Part shown: piece by piece, positions 1-8,132 of the stretch | Position numbering within the stretch: position 1 is the stretch's first letter | How the letters are laid out: each line of letters starts with the position of its first letter | From: an uncultured bacterium | Lineage (GTDB): Bacteria > Bacillota > Clostridia > Lachnospirales > Lachnospiraceae | Direction of reading: 5' to 3' | DNA length: 19,812 nt | Assembly: GCA_937893485.1 (NCBI GenBank) | Contig: CALBJL010000084.1 | Span: 1 to 19,812, forward strand | Made by a program: the position numbers and the translations under genes | The notes under the pieces: model-generated | Seen by the model: the letters and a program-made list of their open reading frames with translations, nothing else | Told to the model about the DNA's origin: nothing | The model's database searches: none

Positions 1-1436
1 GTTGTCAGTTCCTCTTTCGTTAAGCGCTGCTCCATCTCTACGAGAATCGCAATCTTATCGATAAACCACTCGTCGATCTGGGTAATATCATGAATCGTCT
101 TATAGTTAATGCCCTTGCGGATCGCCTCTGCGATCAGATAGATCCGGCGGTCATCCACGATCTTCATGCGCTCAATCAGCTCCTGCTCGGAAAGCGCCGA
201 AAAATCATAGGATTGCAGGCAGTCGACATGCTGCTCGAGGGAACGGATCGCCTTCATCAGCGCGCCCTCGAAGTTGTTACAGATGCTCATGACCTCTCCG
301 GTCGCCTTCATCTGTGTAGTCAGCGTATGCTTTGCAGTGATAAATTTATCGAACGGCAGACGGGGGATCTTAACCACGCAGTAGTCGAGCATCGGCTCAA
401 AGCTCGCATACGTCTTGCCGGTAATCGCATTTTTGATCTCATCGAGTGTATAGCCGAGTGCGATCTTCGCAGCGACCTTTGCGATCGGATAACCGGTCGC
501 CTTACTAGCCAGTGCGGAAGAACGGCTCACACGCGGATTGACCTCGATGACGCAGTATTCAAACGAATCCGGCTTTAACGCATACTGTACATTACAGCCG
601 CCGGTGATATTTAATTCAGTAATGATATTTAACGCAGAAGTACGCAGCATCTGGTACTCCTTGTCGCCGAGCGTCTGTGACGGCGCAACGACGATCGAAT
701 CTCCGGTATGCACACCAACCGGATCGATGTTTTCCATATTACAAACCGTGATGCAGTTGCCCGCAGCGTCACGCATTACCTCGTACTCGATCTCCTTCCA
801 GCCTGCGATGCAGCGCTCCACGAGCACCTGTCCGACACGGCTTAAACGCAGTCCGTTTGATAAAATCTCGATCAGTTCGGTCTCATTGTGCGCGATTCCG
901 CCGCCGCTGCCGCCCAGTGTATAGGCAGGACGCAGCACGACCGGATAACCGATCGTATTCGTGAATTTGATACCGTCATCGACGGTCTCTACGACGAGCG
1001 AAGCCGCTACCGGCTCACCGATTTTTTCCATTGTATCTTTGAATTCCTGACGATCCTCTGCCTTTTTGATCGTCTCAGCGGTCGTTCCGATCAGACGCAC
1101 GCCGTGCTCTGCGAGAAATCCGCTCTCCGCGAGCTCCATACCAAGGTTCAGACCTGCCTGTCCACCGAGTGTCGGCAGGACGCTGTCCGGCTTTTCCTTT
1201 AAAATGATCTGTTCGAGCACTTTTGCGGTCAGAGGCTCGATATAGACCTCATCTGCGATATTTTTATCAGTCATGATCGTTGCCGGATTGGAGTTGACGA
1301 GGCATACCTCGATCCCCTCCTCCTTCAGCGAACGACATGCCTGTGTTCCTGCATAGTCAAACTCGGCAGCCTGTCCGATGACGATAGGGCCGGAGCCGAT
1401 CACGAGTACCTTTTTTATATCTTTATTCTTCGGCAT
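1..1436 (-). CDS. carB: Carbamoyl-phosphate synthase large subunit, N-terminal part (cut by window edge)
   Basis: Makes carbamoyl phosphate from bicarbonate, ATP and ammonia supplied by CarA, feeding pyrimidine and arginine synthesis in the cytoplasm. The minus-strand reading frame opens at 1436 with MPKNKDIKKVLVIGSGPIV, the classic CarB N-terminus, and stays open to base 1, giving about 478 residues of a protein usually near 1,070. Visible hallmarks are the first pre-ATP-grasp domain (IGQAAEFDYAGTQA), the ATP-grasp glycine loop (RPAYTLGGSGGG) and the metal/ATP-binding stretch VIEVNPRVSRSSALASKATG. The carbamoyl-phosphate half and the allosteric domain lie beyond the left edge. Its ATG shares one base with the carA stop (TAATG), so translation is probably coupled. 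Identity is very secure; only completeness is limited. Confidence 0.97.
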   Translation of the reverse strand, partial: MPKNKDIKKVLVIGSGPIVIGQAAEFDYAGTQACRSLKEEGIEVCLVNSNPATIMTDKNIADEVYIEPLTAKVLEQIILKEKPDSVLPTLGGQAGLNLGMELAESGFLAEHGVRLIGTTAETIKKAEDRQEFKDTMEKIGEPVAASLVVETVDDGIKFTNTIGYPVVLRPAYTLGGSGGGIAHNETELIEILSNGLRLSRVGQVLVERCIAGWKEIEYEVMRDAAGNCITVCNMENIDPVGVHTGDSIVVAPSQTLGDKEYQMLRTSALNIITELNITGGCNVQYALKPDSFEYCVIEVNPRVSRSSALASKATGYPIAKVAAKIALGYTLDEIKNAITGKTYASFEPMLDYCVVKIPRLPFDKFITAKHTLTTQMKATGEVMSICNNFEGALMKAIRSLEQHVDCLQSYDFSALSEQELIERMKIVDDRRIYLIAEAIRKGINYKTIHDITQIDEWFIDKIAILVEMEQRLTKEELT

Positions 1437-2509
1437 TACTGCTCCCCTCCCATCATATCGATAAATCTGTCAAATAAATATGCGCTGTCCTGCGGTCCCG
1501 GACATGCCTCCGGATGGAACTGCACGGTAAAAATCTGTTTTCCGATATATTCCAGTCCCTCGTTCGTGCCGTCGTTGACATTCACAAACGCCGATTTTGC
1601 TACCGCCGGATCGAGTGTATCCGTATCTACCACATAGCCGTGGTTCTGTGAGGATATATAGACGCGTCCGGTGCTAAGATCCTTGACCGGATGATTGCCG
1701 CCGCGGTGTCCGTATTTTAATTTATGTGTGTCTGCACCTGTCGCGAGTGCCATGAGCTGGTGTCCGAGACAGATCGCAAAGATCGGCACTTCGGAATCGT
1801 AGAGCTTTTTGATCTCTTTAATGATATCCGTGCATGACTTCGGATCTCCCGGTCCGTTCGAGAGCATAATACCGTCAGGCTTTGCTGCCAGAATCTCCTC
1901 CGCGCTCGTGTGTGCCGGATAGATCGTCACCTCACAGCCGCGCTTGTTTAAGGAACGTGCGATGTTGTTTTTTGCACCGAAATCCATAAGTGCTACCTTT
2001 TTGCCGTTGCCCTTCAACACCGTCGGCTCACTGCATGTCACCTCATCAACGACATTTCCGACCTCATAGGCGGCTAACTGCGGAAGGATCTCGTCCAGAT
2101 TGTAGTTTTCATTTGTTGTGATCATGCCGTTCATCGTGCCCTTTTCGCGCAGCAGCTTGGTCAGCGCACGCGTGTCGATGCCCGCGATACCCGGTATATC
2201 ATGCTTTTCCAAAAAGTTCTGAATGCTTCCCTCACAACGGAAATTGCTGGCTGTTCTGGATAATTCCCGCACAATAAATCCTTTTACCCACGGTTTTTTT
2301 GACTCCATATCACTGAAATTGATGCCATAATTTCCGATCAGCGGATAAGTCATCGTCACTGCCTGTCCTGCATAGGAAGGGTCTGTCAATACCTCCAGAT
2401 AGCCTGTCATGGATGTATTGAACACGATCTCGCTGATTACTTCTTTTCCGGAGCCGATGCTGGTACCGGTAAAAACGTGTCCATCTTCAAGTATGAGAAA
2501 AGCCTTCAT
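1436..2509 (-). CDS. carA: Carbamoyl-phosphate synthase small (glutaminase) subunit
   Basis: Hydrolyses glutamine and channels the ammonia to CarB. The protein has 357 residues, normal for CarA. The N-terminal CPSase small-chain domain covers roughly residues 1-150 (EDGHVFTG, VFNTSMTGYLEVLTDPSYAGQ, ending in GIAGIDTRALTKLLR). The class I glutamine amidotransferase domain covers about 170-355, with nucleophile Cys247 in FAICLGHQ and the His332/Glu334 pair in VQFHPEA; the oxyanion-loop SNGPGDP is also present. All catalytic residues are intact. The ATG is preceded by a good ribosome-binding site (AAAGGA about 8 bases upstream). It is the first gene of a carAB unit with a long structured leader. 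I saw no obvious PyrR-binding loop, so the leader RNA at 2539-2794 is the main regulatory suspect. Confidence 0.97.
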   Translation of the reverse strand: MKAFLILEDGHVFTGTSIGSGKEVISEIVFNTSMTGYLEVLTDPSYAGQAVTMTYPLIGNYGINFSDMESKKPWVKGFIVRELSRTASNFRCEGSIQNFLEKHDIPGIAGIDTRALTKLLREKGTMNGMITTNENYNLDEILPQLAAYEVGNVVDEVTCSEPTVLKGNGKKVALMDFGAKNNIARSLNKRGCEVTIYPAHTSAEEILAAKPDGIMLSNGPGDPKSCTDIIKEIKKLYDSEVPIFAICLGHQLMALATGADTHKLKYGHRGGNHPVKDLSTGRVYISSQNHGYVVDTDTLDPAVAKSAFVNVNDGTNEGLEYIGKQIFTVQFHPEACPGPQDSAYLFDRFIDMMGGEQ

Positions 2510-2538
2510 GTTTTTCGTCCTTTCATGTAAAATTTTCC

Positions 2539-2794
2539 GTTACCTACAAACCACTTTACGTTATGATGCCCAGTCGCAACTCCCACAATCATATCTGTTT
2601 TGCTTTCATTGCACGAACCATTCCGATGAGCCTCCTTAAAGTCCAACTCGTGTTCAGCAAAGGCTTCCACGAGTTATGAGTCTCATCTCCATCGCGCAAA
2701 GGCAGCAAAATCAGATATTGATTGCTCGCGTTGCTACTTTCATGCAATCCCTGCACACACTTAATCTGCTTTATAAAATCAGTTTGCATGTAAC
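2539..2794 (-). ncRNA. Nested multi-stem structured RNA in the carA leader
   Basis: Read on the minus strand, this stretch closes into one nested fold. The pairings, in plus coordinates, are: outer stem 2782-2794 with 2539-2551 (GTTACATGCAAAC with GTTTGTAGGTAAC, one mismatch and one G-U); 2720-2734 with 2576-2590 (GCAAC and GCAATC helices around a 4x4 internal loop); 2704-2718 with 2591-2604 (14 pairs, one bulge), stacked on the previous stem; 2692-2699 with 2609-2616; 2682-2687 with 2625-2630; and a perfect 8-bp terminal hairpin 2668-2675 with 2645-2652. A minus-strand frame is open at 2589-2789 but has no ribosome-binding site and stops inside the fold, so this reads as RNA rather than protein. 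The 3' end lies just before the carA ribosome-binding site. From memory it resembles a sequence repeated in Lachnospiraceae genomes; raiA RNA is one hypothesis. The structure is well supported, the class is not. Confidence 0.72.
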
Positions 2795-2841
2795 AAAAAT
2801 TTTCAAATTATATTATTTCTAAATCTTTGCAAATTTTTTTA

Positions 2842-2870
2842 ATTGTAGTATATTCCCGCTCATATTTCAA
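2842..2870 (-). promoter_or_regulatory. Probable sigma-A promoter of the leader RNA/carAB
   Basis: On the minus strand TTGAAA (2870-2865) and TACAAT (2847-2842) are separated by exactly 17 bases, near the vegetative consensus. The start would fall near 2835, about 40 bases before the structured RNA, giving a leader of about 325 bases to carA. A second perfect TATAAT at 2813-2808 would start transcription almost at the first base of the fold but lacks a good -35. Confidence 0.6.
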
Positions 2871-2954
2871 GTTATATTCTTCGGAGTTTTGTAAAAATCT
2901 TTCTATATGGGAGCCGTCACAGCAACAGCACTGTTCGCCTGCCACATTGTAGAT

Positions 2955-3250
2955 TGCATGCTGAGGGGCAGGTGTCGCTGGCAGAGTTTTGACAGATTAT
3001 TTATGCGGCGGACTCACATGGAGATAACGTGGATAGCGCATCGGCAAACACTGATTTTTGCGATTTTGCCCGACTGAGCAAGCCAGTCCCACATTCCATA
3101 GACGTTCCACCATCATGGCGCGACGAGGGAAGGGGAATCGAGCAAAAACAGTGTTGCCGGTGTGCATGTTCCATTTCCCCGCGTGATTTGTCCAGGAGCA
3201 TAACTAATTGGCAAAACTCTGCCAGTGACAACTCTGCCCCTCAGCATGCC
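2955..3250. repeat. Imperfect ~296-bp palindromic element with ~38-bp inverted ends
   Basis: The left end (2955-2991) and the right end (3212-3250) are inverted copies. GCATGCTGAGGGGCAG and CTGGCAGAGTTTTG match on both sides, separated by a 2-base indel and about one mismatch. Similarity continues inward: CGGCAAACACTG at about 3041-3052 pairs with a near-identical inverted CCGGCAACACTG on the other arm, so almost the whole segment folds on itself as one long hairpin with a diverged centre. No transposase is present. Open frames exist on both strands but have no ribosome-binding sites and look like by-products of the palindrome. It sits between the serS terminator and the carA promoter. It is best read as a MITE-like or dispersed palindromic repeat; I have not identified target-site duplications. 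Confidence 0.7.
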
Positions 3251-3270
3251 AACTTTCTCTGTCTGTGCAT

Positions 3271-3306
3271 AAAAAGTGCTGTAGGGGTCAATACGACCCT
3301 TACAGC
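3271..3306 (-). terminator. Rho-independent terminator after serS
   Basis: On the minus strand, 9 bases after the serS stop codon, GCTGTAAGGGTC and GACCCCTACAGC form a 12-bp stem (11 pairs, one internal mismatch) around a GTATT loop, followed by ACTTTTT. This ends the scfA-serS transcription unit. Confidence 0.88.
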
Positions 3307-3314
3307 AGCGATTA

Positions 3315-4604
3315 TTAGTGCTTCGGCGTGAGCTTTGTCTTGCCACCCATATACGGCTGCAGGACTGTCGGAATATTCACGCTTCCGTCCTCATTTAAAT
3401 TATTCTCCAAAAATGCGATCAACATACGCGGTGGAGCAACCACCGTATTATTTAACGTATGTGCGAAATACTTTGTGCCGTCAGCACCTTTGACACGGAT
3501 CTTCAAACGTCTTGCCTGTGCATCTCCGAGGTTGGAACAGCTTCCTACCTCGAAATACTTCTTCTGGCGGGGAGACCATGCCTCTACATCACAGGACTTC
3601 ACCTTCAGGTCAGCCAGATCACCGGAGCAGCACTCAAGGGTACGAACCGGAATATCCATGCTACGAAACAGGTCTACGGTGTTCTGCCACAGCTTATCAT
3701 ACCACATCTTTGACTCCTCAGGCTTGCAGACAACGATCATCTCCTGCTTCTCGAACTGGTGGATACGGTAGACACCACGCTCCTCAATACCGTGAGCCCC
3801 CTTTTCCTTGCGGAAACAGGGAGAATAGCTGGTCAGTGTATAAGGGAGCTTGTCCTCCTCATGAATCGTATCGATAAATTTACCAATCATAGAGTGCTCG
3901 GATGTACCGATCAGATACAGATCCTCGCCCTCGATCTTGTACATCATGGCATCCATCTCTTCAAAACTCATAACGCCAGTCACGACATTGCTGCGGATCA
4001 TAAACGGCGGTACGCAATAGGTAAATCCACGGTCGATCATAAAATCTCTCGCATAAGAGATCACTGCGGAATGCAGTCTCGCGATGTCGCCCATCAGATA
4101 ATAGAAGCCGTTACCCGCTACCTTTCCGGCAGCGTCAAGATCAATACCGTCAAAACGGCTCATAATCTCTGTATGATACGGAATCTCAAAATTGGGAACC
4201 AGCGGCTCACCAAACTTCTCGATCTCCACATTGCAGGAATCATCCGGTCCGATCGGAACAGACGGGTCAATGATATTCGGGATCATCATCATATCCTTTG
4301 TCACCTGCTCGGAATACTGCTTCTCCTGCTCCTCAAGCTCCGCCAGACGCTCTGCGAATTCGGCTACCTGTGCCTTTACCGCTTCTGCCTCCTGCTTTTT
4401 GCCCTCCTTCATCAGTCCGCCAATCTGCTTGGACAACTGATTTCTCTTGGCACGCAGGTCATCCGCCTCCTGCTTTGCTGCACGGGATTTTGCATCCAGC
4501 TCGATCACTTCATCGACGAGCGGCAGCTTTTTATCCTGAAATTTCTTTTTGATATTTTCTTTTACCACATCGGGGTTTTCACGTAAAAATTTGATGTCGA
4601 TCAT
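3315..4604 (-). CDS. serS: Seryl-tRNA synthetase
   Basis: Charges tRNA-Ser (and tRNA-Sec where present) with serine in the cytoplasm. It has 429 residues, normal for a bacterial SerRS. Residues about 1-105 form the charged N-terminal arm (coiled coil about 35-103) that grips the long variable arm of tRNA-Ser. The class II catalytic core follows: serine/ATP site GTSEHS at 233-238, motif 2 CFRKEKGAHG with Arg265, and motif 3 APPRMLIAFLENN with Arg393. The TSE loop ends in HSMIG rather than the more usual EVPLT seen in many bacteria, so this belongs to a less common SerRS branch; the key Thr and Glu are kept. The start follows AGAGG by about 7 bases. It lies 28 bases after glyA and just before a strong terminator, so it is the last gene of the operon. 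Confidence 0.96.
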   Translation of the reverse strand: MIDIKFLRENPDVVKENIKKKFQDKKLPLVDEVIELDAKSRAAKQEADDLRAKRNQLSKQIGGLMKEGKKQEAEAVKAQVAEFAERLAELEEQEKQYSEQVTKDMMMIPNIIDPSVPIGPDDSCNVEIEKFGEPLVPNFEIPYHTEIMSRFDGIDLDAAGKVAGNGFYYLMGDIARLHSAVISYARDFMIDRGFTYCVPPFMIRSNVVTGVMSFEEMDAMMYKIEGEDLYLIGTSEHSMIGKFIDTIHEEDKLPYTLTSYSPCFRKEKGAHGIEERGVYRIHQFEKQEMIVVCKPEESKMWYDKLWQNTVDLFRSMDIPVRTLECCSGDLADLKVKSCDVEAWSPRQKKYFEVGSCSNLGDAQARRLKIRVKGADGTKYFAHTLNNTVVAPPRMLIAFLENNLNEDGSVNIPTVLQPYMGGKTKLTPKH

Positions 4605-4632
4605 TGTTTTGCCTCTTTATTTGTCTTGATTT

Positions 4633-5874
4633 TTAATCTAACGGATATTTATCTGTCAGGGTCTTTACGATCGCCTTTGCAGCCGGAACTGCGCTCTCGC
4701 CCTCTTTGATGATCATGGCAATCGCCTCTGCGATCTTGTCCATATCCTCGGTGTTCATGCCACGGCTGGTAACGGAAGGTGTACCGATACGGATACCACT
4801 TGTCACAAACGGCTTCTGAGGATCATTCGGAATCGTGTTCTTGTTTGCAGTGATATTTGCATCGTCCATCAGCTTCTCTACTGCCTTGCCGGTCAGTCCG
4901 AACGGAGTCAGGTCAATCAGCATCAGATGGTTGTCCGTTCCGTCGGAAACGATCTTGATACCGCGTGACTGTAAGCCCTTGCACAATGCCTGTGCGTTGT
5001 CGATGATACCCTGCTGATATACCTTAAAGGACGGCTGTAATGCCTCCTGGAAGCACACAGCCTTTGCTGCGATCACATGCATCAGCGGTCCGCCCTGTAT
5101 GCCGGGGAAAATCGCTTTGTTGAACTTGTATTTATCTGCAATCTCCTGCTTGCCGCAGAGGATCATGCCTCCGCGCGGGCCACGCAGTGTCTTGTGTGTC
5201 GTAGTTGTAACAACATCCGCATAAGGGATAGGGCTCGGATGCAGTCCGGCTGCTACCAGACCCGCGATGTGTGCCATATCAACGAACAGGATCGCGCCTA
5301 CCTCGTCAGCGATCTCTCGGAACTTCTTGAAGTCGATTGTGCGCGCATAGGCAGATGCACCTGCGATGATCATTTTCGGTTTGCACTCTTTTGCAATCGC
5401 CATCACATTATCATAATCGATCACACCATCATCATTGACACCGTAAGGAACGATATGGAAATACGTGCCTGAGAAGTTTACCGGGCTTCCGTGTGTCAGA
5501 TGTCCGCCGTGGTCGAGATTCATACCCATCACAGTATCACCGGGCTGTAAACATGCAAACTGTACTGCCATGTTTGCCTGTGCGCCGGAATGCGGCTGTA
5601 CATTCACATACTCTGCACCGAACAGCTTCTTTGCACGCTCTCGTGCCAGATTCTCTACGACATCTACGCAGTCACAGCCGCCGTAGTAGCGGTGTCCGGG
5701 ATATCCCTCCGCATATTTATTTGTCAACACACTGCCCATTGCAGACATAACTGCATGGCTTACCCAGTTTTCCGAAGCGATCAGCTCAATATGGCTGTTC
5801 TGTCTGTCGCTCTCCGCCTGAATCGCTGCTGCGATCTCGGGATCTACGTTTCTAATATCTTCCATTGTGTACAT
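4633..5874 (-). CDS. glyA: Serine hydroxymethyltransferase
   Basis: A PLP enzyme that interconverts serine plus tetrahydrofolate with glycine plus 5,10-methylene-tetrahydrofolate, the main one-carbon source in the cytoplasm. It has 413 residues, the normal length. The PLP Schiff-base lysine is Lys228 in VVTTTTHKTLRGPRGG. Other family signatures are ELIASENWVS near 30-39, YAEGYPGHRYYGGC near 54-67, the PLP aspartate region FVDMAHIAGLVAAG and the C-terminal SGIRIGTPSVTSRGM. The ATG at 5874 has AGGAGG 7 bases upstream; Met4 is a less likely start. It sits upstream of serS, linking serine/glycine metabolism with serine charging, and downstream of secDF across an 82-base gap that carries a hairpin. 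Confidence 0.97.
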   Translation of the reverse strand: MYTMEDIRNVDPEIAAAIQAESDRQNSHIELIASENWVSHAVMSAMGSVLTNKYAEGYPGHRYYGGCDCVDVVENLARERAKKLFGAEYVNVQPHSGAQANMAVQFACLQPGDTVMGMNLDHGGHLTHGSPVNFSGTYFHIVPYGVNDDGVIDYDNVMAIAKECKPKMIIAGASAYARTIDFKKFREIADEVGAILFVDMAHIAGLVAAGLHPSPIPYADVVTTTTHKTLRGPRGGMILCGKQEIADKYKFNKAIFPGIQGGPLMHVIAAKAVCFQEALQPSFKVYQQGIIDNAQALCKGLQSRGIKIVSDGTDNHLMLIDLTPFGLTGKAVEKLMDDANITANKNTIPNDPQKPFVTSGIRIGTPSVTSRGMNTEDMDKIAEAIAMIIKEGESAVPAAKAIVKTLTDKYPLD

Positions 5875-5902
5875 ATGTGCCCCTCCTTTTTTATGCCATT
5901 TA

Positions 5903-5936
5903 GGGCAATCGGTGTACAGACCGGTTGCCCTTTTTT
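5903..5936 (+). terminator. Hairpin between secDF and glyA, terminator-like on the plus strand
   Basis: GGGCAATCGGT and ACCGGTTGCCC form an 11-bp stem with one internal mismatch around GTACAG, followed by TTTTTT on the plus strand. On the coding (minus) strand the run of six A precedes the stem and no U-tract follows. It is therefore oriented to stop antisense rather than operon transcription, although it could also fold in the mRNA ahead of glyA. Confidence 0.55.
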
Positions 5937-5956
5937 ATTTCGTTTTGTGTTATTTT

Positions 5957-8113
5957 TTATTTCTTTTTGCCGACCTTGCCGAAACGTGTCTTCATATCAA
6001 ACCAGAGGTTTGTAGAGATACATACAGAAGAAAACAGTCCGGCTACAATACCTACCATCAAAGGTAATGAGAAATCCTTGATAGATGCCACACCCATGAT
6101 GTACAGCAGTAATACCATGACAAAGGTCGTCACTGAAGTATTGACGGAACGTGACAGCGTCTGTGTAATACTCATGTCACTAATCTCAGCCAGCTCCTTT
6201 TTTGAAACACGTGCACGATTGTGAATATTTTCACGTACACGGTCAAATACGACGATCGTATCGTTGATCGAGTAACCGAGAATCGTCAGCATAACCGCAA
6301 TAAATGTAGATCCAACGGTAATACGCACAAGTGCGTAGCTTGCCAGTACAAGCAGAATATCATGGAGCAATGCAATCACGGCTGCGGATGCAAAGCGGAA
6401 ATCCTGGAACCGGAAAGCAATGTAGATCATGATCAGAATGACAGCGATGATCACGGCTACTACCGCATCGCTGGTCATCTCTGAACTGATCGTGGAGCTG
6501 ATAGACTGTGATGAAATCGTAGACTCATCGACACCATAGTTGTCAACAAAAATCTTGTTGAATGCTTCACGCTCCTCTAAGTTCAGATTTCTAGTCTTGA
6601 AAATGACACCGGTACTGTCAGCAACCTTCTGTACATATACGTCAGAATCTCCGGTCACTTCCATGACTAACGGAACCATCTCGGAATCGATCTGCTCCAA
6701 GGTATATTCCTCATTGAAGTATACGGTATTGGATGTACCTCCAACGAACTCCAGACTCAGATTCAGCGCGCCGTCACCCTGTGCGCTGTGTACGCCCATG
6801 CCGATAAATCCGGCTGCGATACATGCAAGTCCGATACCATAAAATACAGCACGGCGCTTTGTAAAGCTGATGGTCTTTAAGTTCTTTGCCTTGCCGTAGA
6901 ACTTCTCATCCTTGACACCGATGCCGTAGAATGAATATACCACATATCTGGTTACGAACAGTGCGGTAAACAGTGAAACGATAATACCGATCGCTAAGGT
7001 GTAAGCGAAGCCCTTTACCGTACCGGAACCCTTCCATGCAAGGATCGCTGCTACGATCAGGGTCGTCACGTTTCCGTCTACGATCGCTGAAGTTGCCTTC
7101 TTGAAACCATCGCGCATTGCGTTGTATACGCTCTTGCCGGATGCGATCTCCTCACGGATACGTCCGTAAATAACAACGTTCGCATCGACCGCCATACCAA
7201 TACCGAGGATAATACCTGCGATACCGGGCAGCGTCAGTGTAATATCAAACCAGTAAATAACTGCGATTGTCAGTGTAGAATAGATCACGAGCGCGATCGA
7301 TGCAGCCACACCGAGCATCCAGTAGTATGCGATCATAAAGATTACGATCAGCGCCAGACCAATCAGGGCAGCCTTCAGTGCGGAAGTCATCGCTTCTCCA
7401 CCTAACTGTGCACCTACGACCTGTGACTCCAGCTCGGACAGCTCCAGTGACAGGGAACCGATACGGATCTGTGATGCCAGTCTCGAAGCCTCGTCGTAGT
7501 CTGCCATACCTGTGATCTGTGCCGTACCGCCGCTGATCTGTGACTGTACAACCGGATTGCTGATGACCTCGCCGTCATAGATAATCGGCAGGTTCTTGCC
7601 GATATTCGCTCCGGTGATCTCTGAGAACTTCTCTGCCGCGTCATCTGTCAGTACCAGATCCACACAGTATGCGGTGTTTCCTGTGTTGTCCTTATAAGTA
7701 CCTGCCTGCGCGCTCGCTACATCCTCTCCGGTCATAAATACATTGCCGTCGGGATCGCAGAACTGCAGGGAACCGGGTGTACCCAGATCCTCTAAAATAT
7801 CATTTGCGTCTGTAACACCGGGAATCTCTACACAGATACGGTCATCACCGCTCTGGTATACAGATGCCTCTGTACTATAGGCCTCAATACGCTTCTGCAG
7901 CTTGTAGATCGTATCGCTCATCTGCTCTGAGGTCGCACCCTCGGTCACCACCTGATAAGTGATGCTGACACCACCTGCCAGATCAAGACCTAACGAGATA
8001 TTCTTGTCCTCACCCTTGCCGGTGCTTGAAAGAATGATGGATGCGTAATAGCAGAGTAATACAACAGCAGCCAGTACAACCGCCAGAATCGCTACGCTCT
8101 TGTTCTTCTTCAT
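5957..8113 (-). CDS. secDF: Protein translocase SecD-SecF fusion
   Basis: A membrane component of the Sec pathway that uses the proton gradient to pull exported proteins out of SecYEG. The 718-residue protein fuses both halves. The SecD half is about 1-400: TM1 at about 7-29, the D1 motif LGLDLAGG at 41-48, a large external domain with NPVVQSQISGGTAQITG at about 186-202, then five TM segments including GMAVDANVVIYGRIREE (306-322, Asp310). The SecF half is about 420-718: TM at about 422-440, LSLEFVGGT at 452-460, and ILGYSINDTIVVFDRVREN at 611-629. About twelve TM segments are expected. AGAGGA lies 8 bases before the ATG. The start is only 19 bases after scfB, so the SCIFF maturase and the export motor are co-transcribed. 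No damage is visible. Confidence 0.95.
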   Translation of the reverse strand: MKKNKSVAILAVVLAAVVLLCYYASIILSSTGKGEDKNISLGLDLAGGVSITYQVVTEGATSEQMSDTIYKLQKRIEAYSTEASVYQSGDDRICVEIPGVTDANDILEDLGTPGSLQFCDPDGNVFMTGEDVASAQAGTYKDNTGNTAYCVDLVLTDDAAEKFSEITGANIGKNLPIIYDGEVISNPVVQSQISGGTAQITGMADYDEASRLASQIRIGSLSLELSELESQVVGAQLGGEAMTSALKAALIGLALIVIFMIAYYWMLGVAASIALVIYSTLTIAVIYWFDITLTLPGIAGIILGIGMAVDANVVIYGRIREEIASGKSVYNAMRDGFKKATSAIVDGNVTTLIVAAILAWKGSGTVKGFAYTLAIGIIVSLFTALFVTRYVVYSFYGIGVKDEKFYGKAKNLKTISFTKRRAVFYGIGLACIAAGFIGMGVHSAQGDGALNLSLEFVGGTSNTVYFNEEYTLEQIDSEMVPLVMEVTGDSDVYVQKVADSTGVIFKTRNLNLEEREAFNKIFVDNYGVDESTISSQSISSTISSEMTSDAVVAVIIAVILIMIYIAFRFQDFRFASAAVIALLHDILLVLASYALVRITVGSTFIAVMLTILGYSINDTIVVFDRVRENIHNRARVSKKELAEISDMSITQTLSRSVNTSVTTFVMVLLLYIMGVASIKDFSLPLMVGIVAGLFSSVCISTNLWFDMKTRFGKVGKKK

Positions 8114-8132
8114 GACTTGTTTCCTCTCTTTT

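Noticed and set aside
90..1202. Plus-strand open frames across the carB region
   Set aside because: They are antisense to a clear, well-conserved carB reading frame and show no family resemblance.
2589..2789. A 66-codon minus-strand open frame upstream of carA
   Set aside because: No ribosome-binding site, and it lies wholly inside the nested RNA fold, whose pairings explain the sequence better than a protein does.
2510..2835. PyrR-type attenuator or other pyrimidine leader for carAB
   Set aside because: No PyrR-binding loop consensus and no terminator hairpin with a U-tract before carA were found; the fold present is of another kind.
2955..3250. Complete insertion sequence
   Set aside because: Inverted ends are present, but there is no room for or trace of a transposase gene.
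3001..3346. Small open frames on both strands between serS and carA
   Set aside because: They mirror each other across the imperfect palindrome, lack ribosome-binding sites and partly run through the serS terminator.
4605..5956. T-box leader controlling glyA or serS
   Set aside because: The gaps of 28 and 82 bases are too short and contain no T-box sequence or specifier hairpin.
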